NCBI GenBank assembly: GCA_963693285.1
Contig: OY848917.1
Location: 20,193,745-20,257,744, forward strand
Source: Xestospongia muta
Taxonomy: Eukaryota > Porifera > Demospongiae > Haplosclerida > Petrosiidae
Reading direction: 5' to 3'
Length of the DNA: 64,000 nt
This document shows, piece after piece, positions 1-13,400 of this stretch. Made by a program: the position numbers and the translations under genes. The stretch's first letter is position 1; the number at the start of each line of letters is the position of its first letter. The notes under the pieces are model-generated. The model was given only the letters and a program-made list of their open reading frames with translations. It did no database searches and was not told where the DNA came from.

Positions 1-163
1 GTTCAATTGGTCTATTATATGCTATAGGTGTTTGCTTAAGTAGCTTGTTCAACTAATAACCTGCTATGTCTGTCTATATTGTCTCTTGACATCCAAAACT
101 GAAATTTTAATGTTTGTATTTATAACTAATAAATTTCAGATGATCACAATTAGCTACTGTCAC

Positions 164-3100
164 CTTCATTAATTGTTTCATCTTGCTTTACAGGATCAGG
201 TACATGCTCCATTGAAGCACTTCCAGCAAGATATGCTTCAAGCTTCATATCAAATAACATAACCACACCACATCCCTATTAGTATAAATATATGATATCA
301 AACGCATATTTTATGAGTTCACTTACTCTAAGTGCTTTGTCATTCTTACATCCACTTGCCTGACAGTAGATAGCAAAGGTTGAATCAGTAACAGCCATCT
401 TCAATTCATACCTAAATAATGACACAACAAATATTTAGTGTAACTAGATTTTCATGCATAAATCAAAATCATAACCCAGCCCAAATTTGAAATAATGTTA
501 GAATTAGTAAGACTTTCTCAGTTAAGTTTAGTACTAGTTTTAACTACATAGTGAACATAATATTAGAGGTATCCATTGGAAATGACTTGTTAAATAAATA
601 AAAATATGTATGCCAATAGAAAGGAGCAGACCTGTCTGTGAGAGAATTTTTAGCAACCAAAACATGATGTTCTTTTCTGGAAACAGAAGCCAACTTGATT
701 TTATCTTTTGACAGTATCTACAAGAAATAACAACAAAATTGACTATTCAACTATTAACCAGCTCACTTCATCTCCTCTATGTTTCTTTGGCTGAACTGGC
801 AAAATTCTGAAGACACAAGCTTCATTATTAAAATCTTTTTTATCAACCAATATAGCCTAAAGTAATAAAAAAAATTCCTCGAAACATTGCAACAAGTAGT
901 AATTTTGTGGTAAATAATTCTTTTTTTCATATTGAACATTATGTATAATTACTAGAGTGAATTAAAATTAGACATATCCATTGACCAATTCTATTCATAA
1001 TTATTATGTATTTTAGTAGATATCACTGAAATCAAGTGATTATGTTGGTTGGTGATCCCAAAATAAGATCATTCCAACCATTAGAAGTATATATAATTAT
1101 AATCATTTGAGACACTAGTGCAATTTATGGTCATGTTTGAAAATTATGATACAACTATAACTCACAGGAGGATTAAGTTGTCCCTTTTCTTTTGAAGATG
1201 ACACTGATAAATACTTGTTAGAGGCAACATGAAGAAGCTAGTGTAATGTAATACATTTATATTGAGTTTATCATCAAGTTTTTAGAAATACCTTAATCTT
1301 ACGTCCATATATCAGATCACGATGAAATGTTTCCTAATAGAAAATAAATCAATGTCATGTACGTATTATATTTGAAATAACCTGATGAATCAAAATATAT
1401 GTTATGATAAAGAATAACTATAGATGGCCATAAGATTGCTATTGTAGCTTAAAAACAACTTCTAGTCTCTACTCTCTCAGATTGTTAATACATGTATAAA
1501 TAGACTTTATTAGATGTTTGACTGTATTAACTGATTGTGATTAATTAACTATTAGTTATCATATTAACAGGAAGCAATAGACGAGGAATACGTGGATATG
1601 CAGGGTTTGCCTCGTGCCTTGATATGCTAGATTGAATGACCATTGCAACTTTGATCTCTGGTCTGTACAGGAAAATAGTAAACTTTTTAGGTTTTGTAGT
1701 ATAATTTATGCATACCTAGGTTCAAGTTCTAATCTAATCGTCGATTTTATTCACCTTCACACTGCTCTAAACGTCTTACACATGTTTTTTAAACGGTTTT
1801 AAGTAAATTATGTCTGCTTTTTCCTTTCTTTAAGTTTATTACATTGCTAAACAACAAGTAAACATTTTTGCTGTGGATATAACTAATCACGTGCTTTTGC
1901 ATATCTGTGGTTTCGAGTTCCGGTAAAGCAATTATTGCATTCCTAAGCGTGACCGAACAACATACATAAACTAAAGTAAAGTTTTGCTGCACCATTTAGA
2001 TCAGTTGCCTCGGCAATTGGTTAGACAAAGGTAAGAATGGATACAGATATTAAGCATAACACAGACTGTTAATTATTAGAATCAAGTTATCAGTAAATAC
2101 AATATAATACCTTTGCTATATCCAATGGAGATGCTGATCTGTAAGATAAAAGAAACCATAGAAAAATGGATGCTGGAGTATTGTATAGTTGGGCATGACA
2201 TTAAATCCATCATTATTATGTTGACACAGTATGCTATATATACTTTATAATTTATAATTTAGTACTGTCTAATTTCCCTGCTTATTTTTGCCTTCTCTAA
2301 TATTTGATTTCCTTAAACTATACATGTAATTATGTACAAAGGTAGGCCATATGTTCTATTATAACTATAAAGGTTTTAAGTCAAGGTCAAAGGACAACCT
2401 AGAATTGACTTAAGTTACCCTGTTTCAATAATAAAGCCAGGGTTTAGTAAGTGCATTATATTATATATACATGTTGTAAATATACATGTCGTATATAGTG
2501 TGTAATGATTTAGATTATTAAATTTGGCTACCAAAATGACATTATAATACAACATGCGCTTGTTCCTGAACATTCATATATTATGTTCTCATTAAGTGTA
2601 TAATATATTATTAGTATACTTACATGGTAACAGCATTGTCTGCTAGAACTTGAAAACAAGCAACTAGAATAAAAGGTATCTAATAATTAAGTGAACTATG
2701 ATTTTTCTGTCATACATCATTTTTGCAATAAAATCAATTGAATATTATAGCTAGCTACAAGACAACTAAAAGTATGCATGTTGGTGGAGACACTTATCAA
2801 TATCCATCTCATCAATTTTAGGACATTTACTATTAATTATTAGGATATTAGTCTACTTATTGTATGATTATAATTCAAAAGGTTAATGATCATGTAGATA
2901 TTAGTAATGATTATTAGAATATTAGTCTACTTATTGTATGATTATAATTCAAAAGGTTAATGATCATCATTAAAACGATTAAATCAAGAATATTCTTCAC
3001 AGCCATACATCATATACATGTTATGAGAGGACTTCTAACTCACAGTGTACACTTGGAAAGAGTGGGTCATTATTCAATTCTGATAATTCAGCAGGAAATA

Positions 3101-3265
3101 GAGTAACAACACTACAATCAAGAGATAGTATTTAAAATCTTTCTTTCAACAATAACAATAATAACCAACACTTTTTTACCTGGAATGCTGTGAAAAAACA
3201 TATCCCTTTTCCTTTATGCAGTACAAGAGGATAGTATCACCTTCACAGATATGGCTATACTCCAT
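164..3265 (-). CDS. IP3-receptor-like channel, N-terminal exons (copy A, partial)
   Basis: Start of a gene that leaves the window on the left. Ten exons read on the minus strand: 3265-3180, 3111-3044, 2663-2624, 2138-2111, 1333-1292, 1237-1166, 856-767, 717-632, 411-327 and 275-164, joined by GT-AG introns. The protein opens MEYSHICEGDTILLYC and continues through YGRKIKLLHVASNKYL, which matches the N-terminal suppressor/MIR region of IP3 receptors (pattern YGxxIQLLHLKSNKYL). The same ten exons, with near-identical lengths and phases, occur at 28201-31347, so this is a paralogue of that gene. The last exon here ends in a donor at 164 (AATGAAG|GTGACA); if unspliced it would stop after GDSS. The family forms tetrameric ER calcium-release channels. 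The channel part of this copy lies outside the window, so function cannot be judged. It is head-to-head with the RP2 gene. Confidence 0.8.
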
Positions 3266-3499
3266 ACTGAAGTGCTTGATAAACGTTAACTAATGTGTTT
3301 TATTTGCCTGTCCTTTATATACTGTTGAAAGTGAGGAGGGGGTGGGGAAACTTTTAAAATTCCTTTTCTTGTGTCAATTTGGGAAGCACATACAAGAATG
3401 AATTAATTATAGTGTACACAACTAAGCCTTACCAACATCCACTTGATACAAGGTCTGGTGGAAATGTGTATTTTTCCTCATTCTGAAGTACTAAAGTCC

Positions 3500-3684
3500 G
3501 GATGCTTCTTGGTGTAACTTGACTGATGATGTAACAACTTGTCCTATGATGACATCACTATGTATCATAGAGTTAATAATGTTAGGTTTGGTTTAGGGTT
3601 TAGGTGATGTCATCAATATGATGACATCACTATGTGTCATTTCATTATGATGTCATCATAGTCAAGTTACATCAAGAACCACCC
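3500..3684. mobile_element. 185-bp hAT-like MITE with 8-bp target duplication
   Basis: Terminal inverted repeats align without gaps: left GGATGCTTCTTGGTGTAACT, right (reverse complement) GGGTGGTTCTTGATGTAACT. The element is flanked by an exact 8-bp duplication TAAAGTCC at 3492-3499 and 3685-3692. The interior carries ATGATGACATCA motifs in both orientations and a short TTTAGGG run near 3590. A second copy lies at 53510-53692. Eight-base target duplications fit the hAT superfamily, but the termini do not start with the usual CAG, so the family is open. Confidence 0.88.
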
Positions 3685-5524
3685 TAAAGTCCATACATAA
3701 TTCTCTTGATTATTTATTATATATGACCTCTTTTCTGAGACAACAGCCAGAATAATGTATGGTTCCTTTTCCTTATTTTATCTTCTTGTATGCTGATCTA
3801 TATGTATCATTAGGAATGGCTCATATAGTTTAATTGCAATGAGTTAGGTGTATTTATGAAATATTATCATTCAGATATATATTATTGTAAAAACAGATTG
3901 GTTCATTTAAACAATCCTTGGTCATTTTTAGCGCATGTACATAATACATGTATGCTGAAAAACACCACACTACCATTGACTACCAATATAACATTACAAA
4001 GTGCAAACAGTAGATAGCAATATAGACTTCCCTATAAAAGGAAGTAACAGTTGCCCTACCCTTGTTTTACTAAAGTGCAAACAGAGTATAAACAAAGAAA
4101 TAGACATGATATGTGTATACAGGTGGCTAATGTCTAACTAATGAAATTAAATATTACAGAGAATCTCACACCTCTGACAATTAATAAAGTACAATTACGT
4201 GAAACTAACTGACCTGTCATTAGTTTAGTGTTTACTACTTCTCAGTGATTTATCATGTACATAATTATGCAATGAAAATGTCCATGGATTTTTTAAATCA
4301 TGTATATGCCGTTGTATACATGAATTATACCAATAGAAAAATATAAGCTGTTTAGAAGTACTAAATAGTCACTGTACATTTATAATTTCATGCCTGTTTC
4401 CTCCAGATTTAGTAAGATCATTAAAATGTACCATTCATCTCTTAGTCATTCCATTACACATTTTATAATTGTAATTTTAAATAATTATATTAACTTGTAC
4501 TATAATTTTGTGTTTCTTAGTGATCTGAGAGTTAGTTTACATAGATAGAACAAATATCTAGTAAGCTAGATCCTCCTTCTTTTTGATTAGCTGGCAGTGG
4601 AGAAGAGGTCTAGGAGTGTGCCAGCTTTTAATGCCACATAGGTTAAATTGTGGAATATATCACTAAAACAATAGTGATGCTGATTTGTGTGTAGTTAGTT
4701 ATGTATAGATACACACAAATACTTACATCCAAAGTAGATGAGCTTCTGGACTGCCATAAATATCTTGAGTGTAGAAACAGCAACATATATATTTCAGATT
4801 TTCACAAGTTGATCATTCACTGCAGGCATTCAAAACATTGACAGTAAGTCTGCACTTAAATTCTCCTCTGCTGTCAAAGGTGGATATTTGTTAAGATTGC
4901 CATACTTTAATTAAAAAAGCTGTTAATTACCACAGTCTAACTACATACAAATTCACAATCATTTATTCAATCACCAAGTATTAATTTTAGGTACACTGAT
5001 TATGACAGTTGCTACAGAATCTGTCAACTATGATATAGATTGGTCTCAAATATAAGTACAAATATTAACTTCACATTAAAAAAGGATACTTAATCTTGAA
5101 GAAAGTAACTAACTGTGATCAAAAACAGTTAACAAATAACAAAAAGGCTTGAACCTTCAGTTCTCAGTACTGTGATAACATGACTGAACAACACTAGCAC
5201 ATTATAATAATACATGGTCACTATTCAATTTTATTGTTATGTTACTTCTGTGTAAGAATTTCGTAAACAAAATCATATTATGACTAACTCAAATAACACA
5301 TATATACATAATTATGATAGCAGATGAATCCTTCATTAGTGGTAACTTATCATCTACATTCTCCTAATTTTTTGAGAAGATTCATGTAAATAGTATTTCA
5401 CATACATGCTTCATATGCATATTATGGATTGCTTTTACTAACGAATTACATTAATGAAGAAACTTGGTGCACACCTTAATAGCCTTCACTAAAGTACATC
5501 GATGGGTGTGACGGTATGTAGGTG

Positions 5525-5551
5525 TGGCCTGTTGCCTAGCGATCAACAAAC
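5525..5551 (+). promoter_or_regulatory. GTTGCC motif just upstream of the RP2 start (possible RFX/X-box half-site)
   Basis: GTTGCCTAGCGATC lies about 20 bp before the RP2 start codon. GTTGCC is the left half of the RFX X-box consensus that drives many ciliary genes, and RP2 is a ciliary protein. The right half is imperfect because GATC separates GC from AAC, so this is suggestive only. A similar GTTGCCTACG occurs about 20 bp before another putative first exon at 63544. Confidence 0.3.
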
Positions 5552-8500
5552 ATGGGTTGTATTTTCAGAAGACCTCCAGTAGAGGAACTAAATCAAGATT
5601 TAGGCGGTAACGTAGGAATTGACTATTTTCAAAGGTTAGATTAAACGCTTACAAGTCAGATATAGCACCTATTTTCTAGTAAACTTAAAGTACTATACAC
5701 GTATTTCTTTAGGCTTGGCCCTGTTAAGGGTGGAGTCTGTGAATAAAACTAATATTTAACAAAAGTATATTATTAAATGTAAAAAGATATGATTAGTCCA
5801 GTTAGCTTGTTAGGTTGATGATGGATTAGATGTCATAATAACAAAAATTAAGATTTGTTGTTGCTATGGTTGTTAAATTGCATTCTTTGCTAATATAAGC
5901 ATAGCTTACATTTTTTGTAGTACTGACATTGTATATTATTAATTTATATCATTTACATGTGTTATAATAACTGCCAACTGAAACAAAACATTTCATTAAA
6001 TATATTTATGGTAATATCAAGATAGACACTAATCAATGAGACTTTATTCATTTCACATTTACATGTATAGAGATGACATTGATATCTCAAACTTCATTTA
6101 CCATGATCTCAAGGAAGAGGTTGTAGCCAAATTTCCTGGCCAGCTAAAAGGTGAAGATTTTGTGATTGAAAACTGCAAGGTACATGTTAATCTAGTAATT
6201 AGACCTTCCTCTTATTAAGAAGGTGCTAACAAAGGTCACAATTAGTACTTGATTAATGATGATACTCTGAATAAGTTATAAGCAATGTTATATGTTTGAA
6301 CACATGCTGGGAATACTAGAAATATTGAAAGATAACAAATATTACCAAATCAGTAGTTATATAGGGTTATTATTAAGTCAGTCTTGTCCTGACAATATAC
6401 ATTAAATGCTTCTATAGGTTTATATAACTGTATGTAGTGAGTACTATAAAAATGCTATTTCCACATCAAATTACTACCTAGAATCTTAATAGTTGAATCT
6501 GATTGGTCAACTGAAATTCACTAAATTAAGATTTTGTTTGCACTGTATCAAAAAGGAAGATCTAGATCTTGTAGGTTTAGAAGTACTAGTACGTACTACA
6601 TGTTGACAAAATTGTTCTCATATGTAGAACACGAAGATTTTCCTGTTTGATGCTACTGCTGCAGTTACCGTAGATGACTGCATTGACTGCCAGATATTCA
6701 TTGGGCCATGCAAAGGAAGGTAATAAATTGTGTTGTAGACTTATAGTAAATTCACTATCATAATAATTATTAAATATATATTTATAGGAGTAGGCTCATA
6801 CTAATCCTGGAGGTGAGTGTATAAGACTAATATGGAGGAGTTGTAATTATATATCCTCCTTTGGAAAGTACAATATTCTATTTGTACAAAGTTTATTGAG
6901 TGGCCATAATAAAACTGTTATTATAATGGACATATAATAAGGATGTAGTATATGTCATTGTTGAGGGATATGTTATTATATCAATGTATTCAGTTGTTGT
7001 TGTCATTGCTATGCTGCTTTCTCTTATAGTGTCTTTATACGTGATTGTAAAGAGTGTGTTTTGATGGTGTCATGTCAGCAGTTTAGAACTAGAGACTGTT
7101 ACCAATGTACTGTGTATCTACACTGTACTTCACAACCTGTTATTGAAGCCTCTATGGATATGAAATTTGGATGTTTCCAATGTAACTATCCTCAGTTGAA
7201 AGGTATGGTACACACAGCAATATTATATTTCAGTTCCTAAATGACTTACATAGATGAATTAATATAAAGTATTCTCTTTCAGTATCAAATGCTAATATAA
7301 GTGTTCAGAAGTATATCTTAAAGTTGCTTTATAGAATTTCATAATGCAACCATGATGAATGTGGAATTCTTAAACTTTAAAGTTGGAAACTATATATAGA
7401 AATAGTTTGGTTATGTGAAGAAAGATCCTGTACTTGTAACAACCTACCTATTTTCCCAAATGAGATTCACTTTAATGTGTTAAATTTTCATCTATATTTC
7501 TAGTTATATAATTTTTTTGTCTTAACAGAGCAATTGGAGTCCAGTCATCTCAGTCCATTAAATAACAACTGGTACTCAGTTCATAATTTTACTCCTGAAA
7601 TTAGAGATAGTTGGTCTTTTGTCACAAAGGTAAGAAGTAGTCACTGAATTATAATGATGTGTGTACATAAGAGCTCATGTATTAATTGTTCATTTAATAA
7701 TCTCATCAGGAAGATGGATCAAAGCAATTGTCTTACTCTCCAAACTCCATTAATGATGATAATTTTATGACAGCAGTGTCTTTTCACTGTGATAATAGTG
7801 TTATACCTGCTACTATTGGCAGGTCATACACAGATGAAGACTCTGAGGTACATTACTTGTGTAATATTATTTATAATAAATATATCTTGATACTTGATGG
7901 AAATGTATAGCTTTGATATATTGAATTGAGATAATGATGACATTAGGAGCTCAAAAGATTAATATTGATTGATCTTGTCGTACTATAGATTGCCTTGTTA
8001 TACAAACACCTCTCATATATATCTGTAATTCATTATTGATAATATTATTATTTTCATGTCCAGACCTGCTTAGTGGCATTCCTAGAAACTGCTGATATAC
8101 AGGAAAGAGCACTGAAATTCATTGAAGACATCCAAGATAAAGTGAGCCTTGTCTTAAATCCTAAATGTGTATAGTTCAATAGTTGTATAATTATAAGTTT
8201 CTATGGCCAAGATCAATAAAGTAGTGTTTAAGTGAGATCTTTGACATTGAACTTGTACACATTTAAAGTAGTTGTTTACACATTTCATACATAGTATGAA
8301 ACAAGTGAGGTGATCGTAAATCACTATGTGTCACCTCACTTGACCAGTGATACATTTAAAGCATCTGACTTAACTATACCAAGAGTTACTACACTTAATG
8401 ATACATACTATTATTTTACCTAGGTTTTACTACTAATCACAAGAGATACAAAGTTAAAAAGCAATGGCCTCAAATATTTCTTTTCTGATAATCCTGCTGC

Positions 8501-8954
8501 TCCATCTAACTTAAGTGGTGGTATGATTTACATAGTCTAATGTATCCCAACAAAATTATATGTACGACCTGTATATTTGTTATAGTGTTAATATAATCAT
8601 AGATTTTAGAGTTAGTCCTGTGTAGGCAGCTTCTTGTACAAGAGTCTAGATACATAAGCTCCATTTATATCAGTATAGCTTGAGTTACTAGTGCTCTATG
8701 CACAGTCTTTAATGTTGTTCTTTTATCACTTTCTGATTACTATAATTGTTACATTATTTCAATTGGCAGGTAGAGTGATATTTCTGGAATTTCAAGGTAG
8801 AAGTTGTATTGGTATTTGTGCAGCACTGCTCTTCAGTAACTCTCCAGATAATCCAGCTAATGTTTATTGTTCTCCTAATTTGGATCAAGCCAAAATAGAC
8901 TATGAAAGATTGTCACATTTATTGGACAGTGGAGTTAGCATGACATACGAGTGA
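5552..8954 (+). CDS. RP2: RP2 homologue (TBCC-domain ARL3 GAP)
   Basis: Nine exons: 5552-5634, 6071-6179, 6628-6719, 7030-7202, 7529-7629, 7710-7847, 8064-8141, 8424-8520 and 8770-8954. They sum to 1056 nt, or 351 residues, against 350 in human RP2, with every junction in frame. The start MGCIFRRP keeps the Gly2/Cys3 acylation signal that anchors RP2 to membranes. The TBCC beta-helix runs through FPGQLKGEDFVIENC, DDCIDCQIFIGPCKG, SVFIRDCKEC and QQFRTRDC. The Arg in QQFRxRDC corresponds to the arginine finger of human RP2 (Arg118) that stimulates GTP hydrolysis by ARL3. FGCFQCNYPQL and the NNWYSVHNFTP stretch follow, then a C-terminal NDK-like domain. RP2 releases lipidated cargo traffic for cilia and ciliary photoreceptors. 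The gene looks intact; a decayed second copy of exons 6-7 lies at 32757-33255. Confidence 0.95.
8283..8342. repeat. Two adjacent short palindromes in RP2 intron 7
   Basis: TTTCATACATAGTATGAAA (8283-8301) is followed by a 12-bp stem, CAAGTGAGGTGA at 8302-8313 and its complement at 8331-8342, around a 17-base loop. The duplicated RP2 piece keeps the left part but diverges within the second right arm near 33251. Confidence 0.6.
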
Positions 8955-9114
8955 TTTTGAAGACTGATTAATTATTATAGGTCAAGCCTGAACACTTATC
9001 ATGTCAACAGACAGTTTTGATAACGTACAAATAGTATTTAAGTCTATATATGTCTTTGTAAGTAGTAAACATTATATTGACTAATAATAATCAATTGAGA
9101 ACGTTCTTACTTTG

Positions 9115-9440
9115 GGTCATATACTATCAGTAATCAGTTTGTATAATATATGAATAGCAGCTGTTTTACCGATTTCTCAAGAATTGGATGAATTAGACTC
9201 TTCAAATATTGCATGGACATTTCTATCTATTTTGGGTAAAGAAAGTTTCCTATTTGCTTGTACATGATTTTTATATTATATATTTTGCTATGTTTTTGAG
9301 AGGATGGATCATTCTAAGAATATATGCTATTCAATGTATAGGTTGCAATAACTGGACAGTATCCTGGAAGGCTGGCATAACACTCATAGCATGGTTGCTA
9401 GTAGTATTGAAGTCTAGTATCATTCTCACTGTTTTAATAG
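9115..9440 (+). pseudogene. Decayed fragment of a kelch/cytochrome b561 gene
   Basis: The sequence aligns with 36850-37165 of the intact gene at 35763-39611, covering the end of intron 3 and exon 4. Shared stretches include TATACTATCAGTAATCAGTT and ACTGGACAGTATCCTGGAAG. The exon-4 equivalent (from about 9346) runs into stop codons within a few residues (GQYPGRLA then TAA), so it cannot be functional. It lies just downstream of RP2, as the intact gene lies downstream of the RP2 fragment in the other unit. Confidence 0.85.
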
Positions 9441-10458
9441 CTGCTGTATGTGCTTACTTCCTTACATCAAATGATGCATGTTACTGCAGACATATATACT
9501 AATGACAAGAAGTGAAATGGCTGACTTTGTAATTGGGGGACATGGGCACAGAAGTTTAATTCCACTAGCAAGTTTTTAACTAAGCTAAGAGTGTCTTGTT
9601 TTGGATAACTTGGTGCCAATGGAGCATTGAATTAGCCCACCATCTTCAAGATATTGACTTGAGATATTACCTCTACCTCTGGAACATTTGGTATCATGTT
9701 AGGTATTTTCACCTTTGGTATCAAACTGATTATCGGTATACAAAAGCATTATTAGTGGGTAGTTGTAATGATGTATTTTAATTGTTTTGAGTGTAACAAA
9801 GATCTCTCATGGGTAAGGAAAATTTATAACGACACATCAATGTCATCTGTTTACAGTATGAAAGAATGTGAAGTATTGTGTACTAGACTGGCTATCATGG
9901 TCAATGGTGTCTTAAAATGTTTAGGATATTTACAACATCTTAAGAGCAAGTTGATCATTTATTTGTTAATGTAGTATATTGCTGAATGATGTATATACAA
10001 CAATAGTTTATTGATCTATTACATCTTGTTTAGTATTATAAGATTGGAAATATTGAGTAAATATATATATATATATATATTTCGTTATCAAAGTAATGTG
10101 ATGTTATAATGATGTTATGATGTTTATTTAGGTCAAAGTTCAATATTGTATTATTCTACTTTTACCAGATTGATATGTTTACTATATATGGTATTTTACT
10201 CAACATATATTACTGACTGTTAATACAAGAAAATGAATGTTTATGATGATTGTCAATTTTTTTTATCAATGCTTGGAAATATTGTCATTGGGATTCATTA
10301 ACACACACTATTATTGGATGCTAAAATTAACATGGATAATAATTAAACTAAAAAACCAATCATGTAGTACTTATAATGCATAGAAAACAATTGCAATATA
10401 TACTATTAATGTACATGATAATAGGTATAAGAAGTATGCATCAAACAAGTACTAATAC
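9441..10458. other. Intergenic region between convergent genes
   Basis: Separates the RP2/kelch-fragment end from the 3' end of the large channel gene. It holds an (AT)n run at about 10061-10080 and otherwise AT-rich sequence. Open frames between 9596 and 9974 show no family I recognise; they may be further decayed parts of the duplicated kelch/b561 gene, but I could not align them. Confidence 0.4.
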
Positions 10459-13400
10459 TTATTTTTGAAGTTCAGCTTTCAACTTTATAATAAGGTCATC
10501 ATAATTATTATCAGAGACCCTCCCTCCGAGTACCTTTGCCATTCGAAGTGGAAAGAAGCAATTGTTTCGATTTTTTAGCTGTGATTTATATTTACAGAAT
10601 CACAACAATGAACAAACTGACAAAATAAAACTTACATTATCATCCACATACTTCTCCAGAGCATTGTGATCAAGATGATGTATAGTGTCCAAATGTAGAG
10701 CAAAATAGATATAGTTCCACATGTTGTGATCGTTTTTAATATGATGATCAAAACCCTACAGTGTGGAATACATAAATAAAAAGATAGTGTCTATATAATT
10801 TTTTAACAATAGTTACTTTAGCTTGTGGGTGTCGTTCAAAAGTATCATTGTCAATACCACAAATAAAGCAATAGTTTTTTTCATCCTTTTCAATACTGTC
10901 CTGGAAATTTATTAAATTAAAAGTTATATACATATACATATAGTTTATTTACTGATTCACTTCTCAATTCAGAAAATCGATCCACTAAAATGGCTATAAC
11001 AATGTTGAGACCCAATGTAGTCACAATGATAAAGAAACTAACATCAACAATTGTCCTTGTCCAAAACACTGTAAATGATGGACCAGATTGACCAACATAG
11101 GTCAACGAAATAGCCTATCACAAACAGAACAAATTAAATAGTAGTTTTACTCTAACTGTTTAGAGTATGGTAAAACAATATATTAAAGGCTAACATAAGA
11201 AGTACATGCACATTATTTGACTCACTTCAAGAAACATGAATACTTTCAATATTTATACTGTTATACTTACTCCTAGTGTGTCTAACAATCCCACTCTAAT
11301 AACAGAGAAGTAACACTCTAATAAAGTGTTACAATATAGGTCTGCATTACGATCATAAAAGCTGTGTAGAAAAATAAATGAGAAGACTGCATAGAGAAAT
11401 AGAATAGCCAGTCCAAGTACTCCCACAGCAATCAATTGAACAACTGAAATTAAATAGAAGTAATCACTTTTTAGAGAAAAGTATGTTTAATTGGAACATA
11501 CCACTTCGTTGCAATGCAATTAAAATAAGCTCCAGTGTACGCCACTTCAAGAAAATATAGAGAATACAACAGCAGTAGAAATAACCTGATGTTACCAAAG
11601 CCAATAGTGAAAAAATCAGAAAAAATATTCGATAGAGAGGGGCAAAACTGAGCAAATAGAACTCAAGGCATTGTTTTTTCTTTGTCCTTTTAACAAAATT
11701 TTTGTCAACAACGCACTTGCAAACATTCATAAAATTGATTCTAAACAATGAAATCGATATTATAATTATTGGAAATATCAGGTACACAGTAGCAGTGTTG
11801 CATGTATAGTGGGAACTCCTTGAGGATAATGATTTTGGTCATTCATCTTTTTAAATTTCAAAAACACTCATAATTAGAGCAAACTGTCATAGACAAGAAT
11901 GTGGGTTAAAGAATCTTTCCTTAAAGCTTTAATAAAAAACATTGACATGGTCCTAGATAGTCTAGCTAGCATGACCAAATGTTCAAAGAACTGAGACTAC
12001 ATCCTAGAACCTCTTTCATACTGGTATTAGCCTGTAAGATCAATTCAAGACTAATCAGACTAGTCTGACCTCAATTTATAATTTTCTTTGCATGTGATGA
12101 AACATAACCAATAGCCTTGAAATTCCCACTATAAATTATGAGAGGCTGAATAGAGATTTCTCTTAAAATAAACACAAAATTCTATACTAATTTTTTCTAT
12201 CAAAGTGCAGAACTATAAAGCCAATGCTTTTAAATAAAGGTATAACCTGATAAAAAAGTACTGAACATATAATTAACTTATACTAAATGACAGTTATTAC
12301 CTGAACCTCTAAAATCTAAACACTATGTAAAAAGCTTTGTCTTTGCTTCAGCTGTCCAAGTATATAGTGTATAGATCCTGTGCATAAACTCAAGACCACA
12401 AATGTATTAGCACTCACTATCCATCTGGTTCTTTAAGCTTTACATCAAATTTTTAGTTTTTATTATTTGGCAGGGTTTCATATATGAGTAAGGTTACCTA
12501 GTCTATAGACCATAATCAGTGTACTAGCTTTTAGCAGGAAATTCAAGTTATGTCTTTTGAGTGTCCTTTCATTGTGTACTCAGAGAAGTGGCCATGATAA
12601 GTCCTTTGTTGCTAGAAAAAACTATGATAAGCTATGTGAGCTTACCAATCTTTTTCTTACCAGGCCACATCTATTATTTATTTGAGTAGAAAAAGGTAGC
12701 AGCAACAAAACTCAGTTTGTTGAACACTAATTAATTGGTTTTAATGTTACAGAGAATGCCACAATACAATTATAGGATTACAAATTTATTTTAGCTTACA
12801 ACTCACTCTTTCATTAGAACTTCTGGCAATCTAGGTAATAAAATGTTAGGTTTCTCTAGTATGAAGTATTCAGCTACCATCCATACAGCCAGTATTAAGT
12901 GAATGATACCCAAAATATAGAGGAGACCATATGAAAACCATGTAGGTATGTCAGGAAATATAATAATAGTAAATGAAGCATTACTGTCATCAACGAGTGT
13001 GGAACTATAATAATAAGAAAAAATAATATAATTGTATATCTTAAAAATTTCTATAATTGTTTTGGAAGATACTGATTTCAGAGTGTAGCACTGACTAGGA
13101 ATACAAAGATTGTGCAATTGACAGCAGTGTATGTTCAAGACGATAACATTAGAACACTTAAAATATAGGCAGAGAAGGAAGATAGCAAAAGCTTTGAGCA
13201 TTGGCAGTCATACCAGTCATTGTAGTGCTCATTAGTCTTAATAAAATTCAATGATTGCTGCATGTGTCAGTTTAATTTCATTCGTTGTTTGCATACATTA
13301 ATAAAATATATAGTAAAACTGTTATAATATAATATAATTATATGTATATATACATAACATGTAGTCCAAACAATGACTGCTTGGCACACTATCACTGCAG

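Larger units (their letters stand above)
3266..5551. other. Intergenic region between divergent genes
   Basis: Separates the start of channel gene copy A (minus) from the start of the RP2 homologue (plus). Apart from the short transposon at 3500-3684, I see only AT-rich sequence with no convincing exon on either strand. Promoters of both genes should lie here. Confidence 0.5.

Noticed and set aside
8691..8769. An upstream ATG and open codons before the last RP2 exon
   Set aside because: The stretch ends in a normal acceptor (CAATTGGCAG) and the in-frame join from exon 8 restores the known RP2 C-terminus, so it is intron.
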